Notes under the pieces: generated by a model
The model's input: the letters and a program-made list of their open reading frames with translations, nothing else
What the model was told of the DNA's origin: nothing
The model's database searches: none
Position numbers and translations under genes: made by a program
Shown: positions 46,851 through 56,589 of the stretch, in pieces
How positions within the stretch are numbered: the first letter of the stretch is position 1
Layout of the letters: the number at the start of each line of letters is the position of its first letter
Origin: Herbaspirillum sp. CF444
GTDB lineage: Bacteria; Pseudomonadota; Gammaproteobacteria; Burkholderiales; Burkholderiaceae_D
Direction: 5' to 3'
Length of the DNA stretch: 64,000 nt
Assembly: GCF_000282135.1 (NCBI RefSeq)
Contig: NZ_AKJW01000018.1
Span: 124,001 to 188,000, forward strand

Positions 46851-46951
46851 GGTAAAGCTGTAACGCCAAGCTGGCGTTGTTGTGCCATCTGGTCGTACCT
46901 CCGTACTGCCTGCGATGGCACGCCTAGCCATCTTGGCGTTACAGCTTTACC
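46851..46951. repeat. Palindromic repeat, family C
   Basis: A 101-bp unit with 20-bp perfect inverted ends (GGTAAAGCTGTAACGCCAAG at 46851-46870, its complement at 46932-46951). A partly palindromic interior has the apex GTAC-CTCC-GTAC. It occupies most of the gap between zwf and glk-hexR, where many relatives have pgl. Its apex pattern resembles that of family A although the arms differ. Confidence 0.8.
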
Positions 46952-46958
46952 AATTTGA

Positions 46959-48434
46959 TCACCGGTCTTCTGGCCAGTGCGCGCCGGCGCGCGACATCAT
47001 CGCCGACGATGCACTGGGTCCCCAACTTCCAGCCAAATACGATTTCGGCGCGGCCGAGGTGCTCTGCCAGTGGTTCAGCAGCGGCTCCACCCAGCGCCAG
47101 GCGGCCTCTTGCTCATCGCGCCGCACGAACAGCGAAAGATTGCCGCGGATCACGTCCAGCAGCAGGCGTTCATAGGCATCGGCTCGCTTTTGCTTGAACG
47201 CCTGGTCGAAGGCCAGGTCCAGCGCCACGGGCTGGATGGTCATGCTGTCGCCGGGTTCTTTGGCAAAGCAATGCAGTTGTATCGATTCTTCCGGCTGCAA
47301 GCGGATCACCAGGCGGTTGCTGGTCGGGATGCCGCTCGGCATCGGCAGGATTGCGTGCGGAATCGGGCGGAAGGTAATCACGATTTCCGCGGTGCGTTCC
47401 GCCAGGCGCTTGCCGGTGCGCAAGAAGAACGGCACGCCGGCCCAGCGCCAGTTGTTGATTTCGGCATGCAGGGCGATGAAGCTCTCGGTCTTGGACTGCG
47501 CCGGGATGCCGGCTTCCTGGTGGTAGCCGACGACCGGTTGGCCGCGTACCGCGCCGGCGGCATATTGGCCGCGCACGGCGTGCGATTCCAGGTCGTCGCG
47601 GCTGAACGGTTTCAGGGCGCGCAGCACGCGGACTTTTTCATCCCGTATCGCATTCGCATCAAGCGAAGTCGGCGGTTCCATCGCCACCATGCACAGCAGC
47701 TGCAGCAAATGGTTCTGCACCATGTCGCGCAAGGCGCCGGTGCCGTCGTAGAACTCGCCGCGGCCTTCCACGCCAAGCTGCTCGGCGATGGTCAGTTGCA
47801 CGTGTTCAATCGATTCGCGCCGCCACAGCGGCTCGAACAGGCTGTTGGCGAAGCGCAGCGCCAGCAGGTTCTGCACCGACTCCTTGCCTAAATAGTGATC
47901 GATGCGATAAATCTGGTCTTCCGCGAACACGCGCGCCACGGCGTCGTTGATCGCGCGCGAGGATTGCAGGTCGTGGCCCAGCGGCTTTTCCAGCACGACG
48001 CGGGCGTTGTCGAGAGCGATGCTGCCGGCCGCCAGATGATTGCAGATCGGCTCGAACAGCTTCGGCGACGTCGCCAGATAGAACACCGTGACGGCTTCGC
48101 TATTGAGCTGCCGGCCGAGCAGGGCGTAGTCGGCGGCGTTGGTGGCGTCCAGCACGACATAGGTAATTCTTTGAAGAAAACTCTGCCATTTTTTTGCATG
48201 CTCACCGGCAATGCCTTCACTGACGTGGGCGCCGGCCTGGGCGTGGGCCCAGTCGAGATAGGCGTCCTGGCTCAGTTGCTGGTTGGAAACGCAAATAATG
48301 CGACCGTCTTGATGCAATTTGCCGTCAAGATGCGCGGAGAACAGCGCCGGAATGATCTTGCGCATCGCCAGATCGCCTGTCGCTCCAAACAGGACGAAAT
48401 TGAACAAGGTCGCTTCTTCTGGAATGGCGTGCAT
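46959..48434 (-). CDS. zwf: Glucose-6-phosphate 1-dehydrogenase
   Basis: A 491-aa cytoplasmic enzyme oxidising glucose 6-phosphate to 6-phosphogluconolactone with NAD(P)+. The nucleotide site is [19 protein letters not shown]; the substrate site with catalytic His is [33 protein letters not shown] and RTGKRL are also present. It is the first enzyme of the Entner-Doudoroff and pentose phosphate routes, and is divergent from gtsA across HexR-like boxes. The expected 6-phosphogluconolactonase gene is not next to it. Confidence 0.95.
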   Translation of the reverse strand: MHAIPEEATLFNFVLFGATGDLAMRKIIPALFSAHLDGKLHQDGRIICVSNQQLSQDAYLDWAHAQAGAHVSEGIAGEHAKKWQSFLQRITYVVLDATNAADYALLGRQLNSEAVTVFYLATSPKLFEPICNHLAAGSIALDNARVVLEKPLGHDLQSSRAINDAVARVFAEDQIYRIDHYLGKESVQNLLALRFANSLFEPLWRRESIEHVQLTIAEQLGVEGRGEFYDGTGALRDMVQNHLLQLLCMVAMEPPTSLDANAIRDEKVRVLRALKPFSRDDLESHAVRGQYAAGAVRGQPVVGYHQEAGIPAQSKTESFIALHAEINNWRWAGVPFFLRTGKRLAERTAEIVITFRPIPHAILPMPSGIPTSNRLVIRLQPEESIQLHCFAKEPGDSMTIQPVALDLAFDQAFKQKRADAYERLLLDVIRGNLSLFVRRDEQEAAWRWVEPLLNHWQSTSAAPKSYLAGSWGPSASSAMMSRAGAHWPEDR

Positions 48435-48444
48435 GAGATTTCTA

Positions 48445-48459
48445 TGTAATTAAACAAAA
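48445..48459. promoter_or_regulatory. HexR-like box 1
   Basis: TGTAATTAAACAAAA carries a full left half-site of the TGTA-N7-TACA HexR pattern with a degenerate right half, 11 bp from the zwf start codon. Confidence 0.35.
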
Positions 48460-48477
48460 CTTATATTGCAATGTTAC

Positions 48478-48492
48478 TGTAGCATTACTACA
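48478..48492. promoter_or_regulatory. HexR-like box 2 (best match)
   Basis: TGTAGCATTACTACA has both TGTA and TACA arms and agrees with the HexR palindrome at all but one position. It lies 44 bp upstream of zwf and 191 bp upstream of gtsA, well placed to control both in response to Entner-Doudoroff intermediates. Confidence 0.6.
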
Positions 48493-48549
48493 ATTACAAG
48501 CGAGCGACGGGAGTTCGCCCTAATAATTAAATTTTATTGAGGCAGTTTT

Positions 48550-48564
48550 TGTAGTTTAAGTAAA
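48550..48564. promoter_or_regulatory. HexR-like box 3
   Basis: TGTAGTTTAAGTAAA has a full left arm and two mismatches on the right. It is nearest to the gtsA side of the divergent region. Confidence 0.35.
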
Positions 48565-48682
48565 GTGAACCGGCAAAGAGTGTCCACCAGGCACCGCCAA
48601 CCAGTAGCAAGTTCTCCCCCGGGAACGCTGACCTTGCCGCGATGCAAGTCGCCGGCAATTTTTAAAACACAGGAGATAAAAA

Positions 48683-49936
48683 ATGATGTTGAAGCACGCC
48701 ATTAAAAAAAGTCTGATCGCCACCAGCCTGATCGCAGCTTCCACCGTAGCGTATGCCGCGGAAGTGGAAGTGCTGCACTACTGGACTTCCGGCGGTGAAG
48801 CAAAATCGGTTGCCGAACTGAAAAAAATCATGGAAGCCAAGGGTGTGACCTGGAAGGATTTCGCGGTCGCCGGCGGCGCGGGTGAAAACGCGACGACCGC
48901 CCTGAAGGCGCGCGTCATCGCCGGCAGCCCTCCGACTGCCGCCCAGATCAAGGGCCCTGCCATTCAAGAGTGGGGTCAGGAAGGCGTGCTGGCCAACATC
49001 GACTCCGCCGCAACCGCCGGCAAGTGGGATTCCCTGCTGCCGAAGTCGGTGTCCAGCGTGATGAAATACCAGGGCCATTATGTTGCCGCACCGGTCAACG
49101 TGCACCGCGTCAACTGGCTGTGGATCAACCCGGAAGTGCTGAAGAAAGCCGGCGCCAAGACGCCGACGACCTGGGATGAATTCTTCGACACTGCAGAAAA
49201 GATCAAGAAAGCCGGCTTCGTCGCCGTTGCCCATGGCGGCCAGCCATGGCAGGACGCCACCGTGTTTGAAACCGTCGCCCTGGGCGTCGGCGGCGCCGAC
49301 TTCTACCAGAAGGCCCTGGTGAAACTGGACCAGACAGCCCTGACCAGCGCCAACATGGTCAAGACTTTCGACACACTGGGCAAGATCAAGACCTACATCG
49401 ACAAGGATTCCGCAGGCCGTGACTGGAACCTGGCAACCGCCATGGTCATCAACGGCAAGGCCGGCATGCAATTCATGGGCGACTGGGCCAAGGGCGAGTT
49501 CACCACCGCCGGCAAGCAACCGGGCAAGGACTATCTGTGCGTGGCAGCACCGGGCACCGACAAGTCCTACACCTTCAACATCGACTCGATCGCCATGTTC
49601 AAGGTCAAGAATCCTGATTCGCAAAAAGCACAGCTGACGCTGGCAACCGCGATCATGAGCCCGGAATTCCAGGAAGTCTTCAACCTGAACAAGGGTTCGA
49701 TCCCGGTCCGTCCAGATGTGCCGCGCACCAAGTTCGACAGCTGCGCGACCAAGTCGATGGATGACTTTGCCGCATCGAGCAAAGCCAATACACTGGAGCC
49801 GAGCATGGCCCACGGCATGGCCGTCAGCTCGGCAGCACAAGGCGCGATGTTCGACGTGATTGCCAAGTTCATGAATTCCAACATGACTTCGCAAGCCGCC
49901 GTGCAAGCGCTGGCAAAAGCCGCGAAAACGCAATAA
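48683..49936 (+). CDS. gtsA: Glucose/mannose ABC transporter substrate-binding protein
   Basis: A 417-aa periplasmic sugar receptor (SBP_bac_1) with signal peptide ending STVAYA-AE. The mature phrases VEVLHYWTSGGEAKSVAELKKIMEAKG, VAGGAGENATTALKARVIAGSPPTAAQIKGPAIQEW, VPVNVHRVNWLWINPEVLKKAG (as APVNVHRVNWLWINPE here) and AHGGQPWQDATVFE closely match GtsA of pseudomonads. Cys residues near LCVAAPG and FDSCATKS suggest a disulfide. GGAG precedes the ATG. It heads the glucose import operon, divergent from zwf. Confidence 0.9.
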   Translation: MMLKHAIKKSLIATSLIAASTVAYAAEVEVLHYWTSGGEAKSVAELKKIMEAKGVTWKDFAVAGGAGENATTALKARVIAGSPPTAAQIKGPAIQEWGQEGVLANIDSAATAGKWDSLLPKSVSSVMKYQGHYVAAPVNVHRVNWLWINPEVLKKAGAKTPTTWDEFFDTAEKIKKAGFVAVAHGGQPWQDATVFETVALGVGGADFYQKALVKLDQTALTSANMVKTFDTLGKIKTYIDKDSAGRDWNLATAMVINGKAGMQFMGDWAKGEFTTAGKQPGKDYLCVAAPGTDKSYTFNIDSIAMFKVKNPDSQKAQLTLATAIMSPEFQEVFNLNKGSIPVRPDVPRTKFDSCATKSMDDFAASSKANTLEPSMAHGMAVSSAAQGAMFDVIAKFMNSNMTSQAAVQALAKAAKTQ

Positions 49937-50097
49937 TAAGTAATATGTATTAAGGACCTGTTCCGCAGCGCGCTCCGGCGTGCCTGCGGACAGGGTATTT
50001 ACGGGGCGGGCGCAGCGGTCGGGCGCCCACCGTCGTGAAAGGCCGGCAAGATTGTTCGACCGGCTTCGCGATATTTCCCCGGGTTCAGGAGACATGC

Positions 50098-51063
50098 ATG
50101 TCCAACTCAACAGTTTCCCTGTCGTCGACTGGCGCTGGCGGCAGCCCCGCAGCCGGCAAGGCCACGCCCCGACGCAGTGGAAAATTCGCCGCGCTGGCCG
50201 ACAACTGGCTGCCGCGCCTGGTCTTATCGCCGACCATCATTTTGTCGCTGGTCTTTGTTTACGGCTTCATCGCACTCACCGGCTATCTGTCGCTGACCAA
50301 TTCGCGCCTGATGCCCAACTACGAATTCGCCGGCTTCGATCAATACTCCCGACTGTTCGCGCTCGACCGCTGGTGGACGGCGGCCAGCAATCTCGGCATC
50401 TTCGGCGGCCTATTTATCTTGCTGTGCCTGGCCATCGGCCTGTTCATGGCGATCCTGCTGGATCAGAAGATCCGTGCCGAAGGCGCCTTGCGCGCCATCT
50501 ACCTGTACCCGATGGCGCTGTCCTTCATCGTGACCGGCGCCGCCTGGAAATGGATTCTCAATCCCGGCCTCGGCCTGGAAAAAATGATGCATGACTGGGG
50601 CTTCGCCAACTTCAGCTTCGACTGGCTGGTCAACTCCGACATGGCGATCTACACCGTCGTCATCGCCGGCGTGTGGCAATCGTCCGGGTTCGTGATGGCG
50701 CTGTTCCTGGCCGGCCTGCGCGGCATCGACGACGCCATCATCAAGGCCGCGATGGTCGACGGCGCCAGCTTGCCGACCATCTATCGCCGCATCGTGATTC
50801 CGGCGCTGCGCCCGGTGTTCTTCAGCGTGCTGCTGGTGCTCGGCCACATCGCCATCAAGAGCTTCGACCTTGTGATGGCATTGACCGCGGGCGGACCCGG
50901 CACCTCGTCGGACTTGCCGGCGATCTTCATGTATCAGTTCTCCTTCACGCGCGGACAACTCGGCCTCGGCGCCGCTTCCGCCGTGATGATGTTGGCGACC
51001 GTGCTGGCCGTGCTGGTGCCTTTGATGTATCTGGAAACGAAAGGAACCCGCAATGGCCGTTGA
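50098..51063 (+). CDS. gtsB: Glucose ABC transporter permease
   Basis: A 321-aa MalF-type permease with six predicted helices and the EAA-type loop AAMVDGASLPTIYRRIVIPALRPVF. The start at 50098 follows CAGGAGACATGC. It overlaps the next permease gene by 11 bp. Confidence 0.9.
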   Translation: MSNSTVSLSSTGAGGSPAAGKATPRRSGKFAALADNWLPRLVLSPTIILSLVFVYGFIALTGYLSLTNSRLMPNYEFAGFDQYSRLFALDRWWTAASNLGIFGGLFILLCLAIGLFMAILLDQKIRAEGALRAIYLYPMALSFIVTGAAWKWILNPGLGLEKMMHDWGFANFSFDWLVNSDMAIYTVVIAGVWQSSGFVMALFLAGLRGIDDAIIKAAMVDGASLPTIYRRIVIPALRPVFFSVLLVLGHIAIKSFDLVMALTAGGPGTSSDLPAIFMYQFSFTRGQLGLGAASAVMMLATVLAVLVPLMYLETKGTRNGR

Positions 51064-51952
51064 TACTTTTGCGCCCAAAGGCGGGCCCAACCAGGAGCGC
51101 AAGCCGCTCACCATCGGCCGCGTGCTGATCTATGTGCTGCTGGTGCTGGTGGCGCTGTACTACCTCGCGCCGCTGTACGTGATGATCACCACCTCGCTGA
51201 AATCGCTCGACGAAATCCGCACCAGCAACCTGCTGGCGCCGCCGATGTCGCCCACGGCCGCGGCCTGGGGCAAAGCCTGGGACAGCGCCTGCACCGGCGT
51301 CGACTGCGGCGGCCTGGCGCCGTTCTTCTGGAACTCGATCAAGATGACGATTCCGGCGGTGCTGATCTCCACCCTGATCGGCTCGCTCAACGGCTACGTG
51401 CTGGCGCACTGGCGCTTCCGCGGTTCCGAAGCGTTGTTCGCCGGGCTGATGGTCGGCTGCTTCATCCCGTTCCAGGTGGTGATCCTGCCGATGGCGCGCC
51501 TGCTGGGCATGTTCGACCTGGCCAACACCACGCCGGGCCTGATCTTCGTCCACATCGTCTACGGCATCGCGTTCACCACGCTGTTCTTCCGCAATTACTA
51601 CGTGACCGTGCCGGAAGAACTGGTCAAGGCGGCGCGCATCGACGGCGCAGGATTCTTCCTGACCTACCGCAAGATCATCTTCCCGCTGTCGCTGCCGATT
51701 TTCATGGTGTGCTTCATCTGGCAGTTCACGCAGATCTGGAACGACTTCCTGTTCGGCGTGGTGTTCGGCGGCTCGGATGCCAAACCGGTGACCGTGGCGC
51801 TCAACAACCTGGTCAACACCTCGACCGGCGTGACCGAGTACAACGTCAACATGGCGGCGGCGATCATCGCTGCGCTGCCGACGTTGCTGGTGTATATCCT
51901 CGCTGGTAAATATTTCGTGCGTGGCCTGACGGCTGGCGCAGTCAAAGGTTAA
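51053..51952 (+). CDS. gtsC: Glucose ABC transporter permease
   Basis: A 299-aa MalG-type permease with the EAA loop KAARIDGAGFFLTYRKIIFPLSLPIFMV and YLAPLYVMITTSLKSLDEI. The ATG lies within the gtsB end, after AAGGAACCCGC. The ATPase gene follows after 157 bp that contain a family B repeat. Confidence 0.9.
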   Translation: MAVDTFAPKGGPNQERKPLTIGRVLIYVLLVLVALYYLAPLYVMITTSLKSLDEIRTSNLLAPPMSPTAAAWGKAWDSACTGVDCGGLAPFFWNSIKMTIPAVLISTLIGSLNGYVLAHWRFRGSEALFAGLMVGCFIPFQVVILPMARLLGMFDLANTTPGLIFVHIVYGIAFTTLFFRNYYVTVPEELVKAARIDGAGFFLTYRKIIFPLSLPIFMVCFIWQFTQIWNDFLFGVVFGGSDAKPVTVALNNLVNTSTGVTEYNVNMAAAIIAALPTLLVYILAGKYFVRGLTAGAVKG

Positions 51953-51974
51953 GCAGTTAATCCTCAGTTCCTGG

Positions 51975-52057
51975 CTGTCGTCCCAGCGAACGCTGGGACC
52001 CAGTGTCGTAAAGACGGTCGATACGACGCTGGGTCCTGACTTTCGTCAGGACGACAG
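51975..52057. repeat. Palindromic repeat, family B copy 2
   Basis: 83 bp, same orientation and fold as the copy at 44546-44628, with outer arms CTGTCGTCC and GGACGACAG. The arm change relative to copy 1 (CCG/CGG to CTG/CAG) is compensatory and keeps the pairing. It lies inside the gts operon between the permease and ATPase genes. Confidence 0.85.
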
Positions 52058-52109
52058 TTATACAGTTGGGCTTAACTGAATAGAAAAGAATTCATGGAGA
52101 TGTAAGAAA

Positions 52110-53252
52110 ATGGCAAGCTTATCAATTCGCAACGTACGCAAGGTCTACCCGAACGGTAACGAAGTCCTCAAGGGCATCGACCTGGAAATCGAAGACGGCC
52201 AGTTCCTGATCCTGGTCGGCGGCTCCGGCTGCGGCAAGTCGACGCTGCTCAACATGATCGCCGGTCTGGAGACCGTCTCCGAAGGCGAGATCATGATCGG
52301 CGACCGCGTCGTCAACAACGTCGCCCCGAAAGAGCGCGACATCGCTATGGTGTTCCAGTCGTACGCGCTGTACCCGACCATGACCGTGCGCGAAAACATT
52401 TCCTTCGGCCTCGGCATCCGCAAGATCCCCAAGGCCGAACAAAAGGAAATCGTCGAGCGCGTCGCCAACATCCTGCAGATCACCCATCTGCTGGACCGCA
52501 AGCCGGCCCTGCTGTCCGGCGGCCAGCGCCAGCGTGTCGCGATGGGCCGCGCGATCGCGCGCGATCCCTCGCTGTTCCTGTTTGACGAACCGCTGTCGAA
52601 CCTGGACGCCAAGCTGCGCGTCGAAATGCGCGCCGAAATCAAGCGCATGCACCAGCGCCTGGGCAGCACCATCGTCTACGTCACGCACGACCAGATCGAA
52701 GCGATGACCCTGGGCGATCGCATCGCCGTCATGAAGGACGGCGTGGTCCAGCAGTTCGGCAGCCCGCAAGAGATCTACGACTCGCCGAGCAACCTGTTCG
52801 TGGCCGGCTTCATCGGTTCGCCGTCGATGAACTTCCTGCGCGGCAAGCTGGCCACCGACGGCTCGGCCCCGGCATTCGAACTGGACCACGGCGGCCGCAA
52901 GACCCTGCTGACCCTGCCGCTGAACGGCCACACCGACGCCGTCGCGAAATGGGTAGGTCGCGACATCGTGCTCGGCATTCGTCCGGAACACGTCACCGAC
53001 GCCATGAGTGCGCGCAATGGAGATCCACTCAGCACCACCGGCAGCTACCGCCCGACCGAAGTCGACTGCACCATCGAACTGACCGAGCCTACCGGCCCGG
53101 ATACTTTGGTGGTGGCGCGCTTCAACGATGCGCCGGTGACTTGCCGCACGCATCCGCGCGCAGGTGCTTTGCCGAATGAGCCGTTGAAGCTGGCGTTTGA
53201 TCTGACCAAGGCCTTGTTGTTTGATCCGGCTTCGGAGCAGCGGATTGCCTGA
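52110..53252 (+). CDS. Sugar ABC transporter ATPase, UgpC/MalK family (GtsD-like)
   Basis: A 380-aa ATPase with Walker [11 protein letters not shown]-loop [25 protein letters not shown], signature [16 protein letters not shown], Walker [28 protein letters not shown], switch [19 protein letters not shown] and a C-terminal TOBE/OB region ([11 protein letters not shown]). It energises the GtsABC glucose importer, though such ATPases are often shared among sugar systems. The bidirectional terminator at 53271 ends the operon. Confidence 0.9.
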   Translation: MASLSIRNVRKVYPNGNEVLKGIDLEIEDGQFLILVGGSGCGKSTLLNMIAGLETVSEGEIMIGDRVVNNVAPKERDIAMVFQSYALYPTMTVRENISFGLGIRKIPKAEQKEIVERVANILQITHLLDRKPALLSGGQRQRVAMGRAIARDPSLFLFDEPLSNLDAKLRVEMRAEIKRMHQRLGSTIVYVTHDQIEAMTLGDRIAVMKDGVVQQFGSPQEIYDSPSNLFVAGFIGSPSMNFLRGKLATDGSAPAFELDHGGRKTLLTLPLNGHTDAVAKWVGRDIVLGIRPEHVTDAMSARNGDPLSTTGSYRPTEVDCTIELTEPTGPDTLVVARFNDAPVTCRTHPRAGALPNEPLKLAFDLTKALLFDPASEQRIA

Positions 53253-53270
53253 AATAAAGCGTAGATAAAA

Positions 53271-53307
53271 AAGCCCCGCGACAGTGATGTTGCGGGGCTT
53301 TTTTTAT
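53271..53307. terminator. Bidirectional terminator at the left edge of the island
   Basis: AAGCCCCGC (53271-53279) pairs with GCGGGGCTT (53292-53300), with T-runs outward on both strands. Its 28-bp core is similar at 23 positions, loop included, to the hairpin at 56727-56754 on the other side of the island. Confidence 0.88.
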
Positions 53308-53477
53308 TGTTAAATTGTAGACAAGTGCTAGTTTTCATCAAATTCCCCTAGCAGAAATTTTGAACGAGCACCGGCGTTAGATGGAAGATCCCAGTTAAGA
53401 TAGTCCGAAAATATACAACGGCTTGGACTAGGAATCACAGCATGGAGTTTCGAGCGCTATCCAAATAGGGGGGATTG

Positions 53478-55787
53478 ATGACTATTAAAAACATCGCAAA
53501 GCTAAGCGACTTTGGCATATTTAAGAATCATACAAATAAAGATCTTCAGGATTTCGGAAAGTACAATCTTATCTTTGGGTGGAACGGCACTGGAAAATCT
53601 ACGCTCGCTGGCCTTTTCCACTGTCTTGAGCATAGGGCCCCTTCTTCCAAATTTCCTAGCTCTCAATTCTTGATTGCCTTGGAAGGAGGAACTTCAGTCA
53701 CTCAAAATACAATAGCCGCGACCGACCTGAAGATCTACACTTTCAATCAAGATTTTATTGACGAGAACATTTCCTGGGATAGTCATGTAAAAAGCATATT
53801 ATTAGTAGACCAAACTAAGATTGCTGAACGCAAGAAGTTAGATGAACTCCAAGTTCAGCAAAAAAAAGATAATGAAAGTCACCTGAAAGAAAAAAAAGAA
53901 ATAGGACGACTTGAGGACGCGATATCAAAATTCGGTACCGATAGCGCAAGGCATCTGAAAAATAGTTTGCAATCTATAGATACTACAGATAAATATTATT
54001 TGAACTACGACAAACGTAAATTTGATGCGTTTATTTTATCCAACCTCCAAAACACAATTTTAGACCAAGCAATATTGACCGAAGTGCAGGTTCTAGAATT
54101 CACCAAAGCTGCTAGACCGGAACAAAAAGCGGAGATCTCATTCTTCTCTTCAGAACTCAATCAAGAGACGTTTTCTAAAGCCAAATCTCGACTAGAAAAT
54201 CTTTTAAAGTCGAGTGTCGTTAGTAAGGTCATCGAGCGTCTGACAAAAAACAACGATATTAAAACTTGGGTTCAGACCGGGATTGAAATTCATAAGAAGC
54301 ACGATAGTTCGGTATGTGAATTTTGCAGCAGTCAACTCCCTGAAGGCAGAATCGCAGCCTTGGAAAACCATTTTAATGATGAATATAAAGCCTTTCAGGA
54401 TCGGCTAGAGAAAGCCGACGAATGGCTCAAAAGCCAGTATTTCTCTTTTCCCATACTTCCTGCGGCAAGTGACTTCTACGATGAGCTAAGAACCGAATAT
54501 GGGGAGGCGATCAAGGTCACAGAGAATGTGACAAAAACGTTGAATGATGGAATCCAAGGCTGGCACTCGACTCTGCAAAAGAAAATCGCTAATCCGCTCG
54601 ATGTTACTTTGACTGTGGAAGACGTCTCGCCAGAGGCAATCTTAGAGGTAAACACTGTCATCAAGAAGATTGTGAGTGTGATAGAAAAGCACAATCATAA
54701 GTCGAAGAATTTTCAGCAAGAGACTAGCAAGGCAAAGAAGAAGCTCGAACTTCACTATGCGGCTACCGAGATGCGGTCGTTCAAACTCGACGACAAGAAA
54801 AAAGCAACCAAGACTCGCACCGAAACCAACAATACGCTGAAGGCCGCGATTGATGCACGTGCTTTAGAAATAAAAAAACTTGAGGACTCGCTTGCAAACG
54901 AAAGTTTGGGTGCAGAGAAATTTAATGCTTCGCTTCACAAATTTTTAGGCCGTAGCGAACTTACTTTACGCTTCAATGCAAACAAAAAGGGATATGAAAT
55001 ATTGCGTAACGGTTCGTATCAGGTGAAAAGAAATTTAAGTGAGGGAGAAAAAACAGCGATCGCCTTTGTATATTTTATTGTCAAAATTTCGGAGAACGAT
55101 AACAAGATAAATGAAACTATCGTTGTCGTTGATGACCCGGTATCAAGCTTCGACTCAAACCATTTATTTCATGCCTACTCATTTTTACGGAATAACTGCG
55201 ACGAAGCCAAACAGATATTTGTACTAACACACAATTTCACCTACTTTAAACTCGTGCGCGACTGGTTCAATGGAGTTAACCGCGGTCGCATTCGCAAGAA
55301 GAAAGATCCAAATGCTTTCTTCTTTTCAATCGAATCTACCGCGGACCTTCCTCGGGCCTCGGCTCTCAAGAATGCGGCTAATAGTTTGGTAGATTACAAC
55401 TCTGAATATCACTACATATTTTCAAAGCTGTATCACTACAAAGACAACGCAACCTTATCTCGTGAAGAAGCATTCCTCACTGCGAATCTTGCTCGGAAAA
55501 TATTGGAATCATTCTTCAGTTTTAAATTTCCCAGACATCGATCAGATGTAGCGGCGCTCATGGATGCAGGGCTAAAAGGTTGTACTAGTATCGACGAAGG
55601 TATTAAAGAGAAAATATATCGATTCATCAACAAATACTCTCATAGCATCGTGATCGATATAAACGAAGATGCCTCGGAGAACTTGGCTGGCGAGAGCCAA
55701 AATGTTATTCAACATATTTTTGCTTGGCTTAAAGAAGTAGATGAAGTCCATTTCAATGAAATGGTCGAAGTGATCACCACTCAATGA
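53478..55787 (+). CDS. RloC/PrrC-like AAA ATPase with zinc-hook motif and candidate C-terminal ribonuclease domain
   Basis: A 769-aa protein of the AAA_13 (PrrC/RloC) group. It has Walker A GWNGTGKST (34-42), long coiled coils on either side of CEFC (Cys280/Cys283, like the RloC/Rad50 zinc hook), ABC-type signature NLSEGEK (~519-525), Walker B IVVVDDPVSSFDS (Asp552/553) and switch LTHNF (His585). The C-terminal helical part has RKILE (Arg673, Glu677) and KYSHS (His722), recalling the Arg-Glu-His triad of PrrC-type anticodon nucleases, whose fold is HEPN-like. The ATG at 53478 follows GGGGGG. Codon use is much AT-richer than in its neighbours. The likely role is phage-triggered tRNA cleavage. 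Confidence 0.75.
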   Translation: MTIKNIAKLSDFGIFKNHTNKDLQDFGKYNLIFGWNGTGKSTLAGLFHCLEHRAPSSKFPSSQFLIALEGGTSVTQNTIAATDLKIYTFNQDFIDENISWDSHVKSILLVDQTKIAERKKLDELQVQQKKDNESHLKEKKEIGRLEDAISKFGTDSARHLKNSLQSIDTTDKYYLNYDKRKFDAFILSNLQNTILDQAILTEVQVLEFTKAARPEQKAEISFFSSELNQETFSKAKSRLENLLKSSVVSKVIERLTKNNDIKTWVQTGIEIHKKHDSSVCEFCSSQLPEGRIAALENHFNDEYKAFQDRLEKADEWLKSQYFSFPILPAASDFYDELRTEYGEAIKVTENVTKTLNDGIQGWHSTLQKKIANPLDVTLTVEDVSPEAILEVNTVIKKIVSVIEKHNHKSKNFQQETSKAKKKLELHYAATEMRSFKLDDKKKATKTRTETNNTLKAAIDARALEIKKLEDSLANESLGAEKFNASLHKFLGRSELTLRFNANKKGYEILRNGSYQVKRNLSEGEKTAIAFVYFIVKISENDNKINETIVVVDDPVSSFDSNHLFHAYSFLRNNCDEAKQIFVLTHNFTYFKLVRDWFNGVNRGRIRKKKDPNAFFFSIESTADLPRASALKNAANSLVDYNSEYHYIFSKLYHYKDNATLSREEAFLTANLARKILESFFSFKFPRHRSDVAALMDAGLKGCTSIDEGIKEKIYRFINKYSHSIVIDINEDASENLAGESQNVIQHIFAWLKEVDEVHFNEMVEVITTQ

Positions 55788-55827
55788 GTGGCCTTTGTGC
55801 ATTTTCTGAATAGTGAGATTACATAAG

Positions 55828-56589
55828 ATGACTACCACAAGCATCGCACTAGCTAAGTTAGCTGGAATTCACAAGGCCTTAAGTGGCACCATAGGCCCGG
55901 ACGGACCTCTTCGCCCAATTCAAAGTTTTAAAAAGACGGCGGTACAACATTATTTTGATGGCGCTAACGCGCAACTTGTCATTTTGAAGGAGGCTGCACC
56001 AGAATTGTTTGCTGATTTTGTTATGGCAACGCCAGAGCCAAATGCGATCTCAGGACTAGAAGAAAATGTACCGTTGTATATGCGAGAAAAAGTCCGCCGC
56101 CTGATTAACGACATTGACCAGATATTGGAGATCCGAGCGAATAGCGAACTGACACTCACAGTTTCTACGTCCCAAAAGCTAGGTCGGGTGTTCATTTCTC
56201 ATGGTCGATCCGGAGATTGGCGTGAAGTTCAGGCCTTCTTAGAGAGAGATCTCGGCTTAGCGACGCTTGAGTTAGCTCAGGAGCCCAATCAAGGCATGAC
56301 AGTAATTCAAAAGCTCTCCGCAGCTGCGGATCAGTGCGATAGTGCGGTAATCGTTATGACAGGTGACGATATAGATGCTGATGGGGTTGCTAAAGCACGC
56401 GAGAATGTGATGCATGAAATCGGCTATTTTCAGGGCAGATATGGACCATCACGTGTCTGTTTGCTTCACGAGGAGGGTGTAAATATTCCCAGTAACATGC
56501 AAGGGTTGGTTTACTCGGCGTTTCCAAAGGAGGCCGTGCATGCCTGTTTTGGGTTGCTTACCCGTGAGATGAAAGCGTTTTATAAGTAG
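55828..56589 (+). CDS. TIR-like domain protein (CAP12/Pycsar-type TIR)
   Basis: A 253-aa protein. Residues ~1-115 are helical and not recognised. Residues ~119-232 match the TIR-like fold of PF10137 type: RVFISHGRSGDW (119-131), EPNQGMTVIQKL, AVIVMTGDDIDADG, ARENVMHEIGYFQGRYGPSRV with candidate catalytic Glu197, and IPSNMQGLVYSAF. Such TIRs act as NAD+-consuming effectors in Pycsar and CBASS defence. The ATG at 55828 gives a 40-bp gap from the ATPase gene, so the two are co-transcribed; a GTG at 55813 is an alternative start. No cyclase gene is present, so activation would have to come from the ATPase partner. Confidence 0.75.
   Translation: MTTTSIALAKLAGIHKALSGTIGPDGPLRPIQSFKKTAVQHYFDGANAQLVILKEAAPELFADFVMATPEPNAISGLEENVPLYMREKVRRLINDIDQILEIRANSELTLTVSTSQKLGRVFISHGRSGDWREVQAFLERDLGLATLELAQEPNQGMTVIQKLSAAADQCDSAVIVMTGDDIDADGVAKARENVMHEIGYFQGRYGPSRVCLLHEEGVNIPSNMQGLVYSAFPKEAVHACFGLLTREMKAFYK

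Noticed and set aside
55828-56589. CBASS or Pycsar system
   Set aside because: The TIR-like effector is of a type used there, but no cyclase gene (CD-NTase or PycC) lies within the window next to it.
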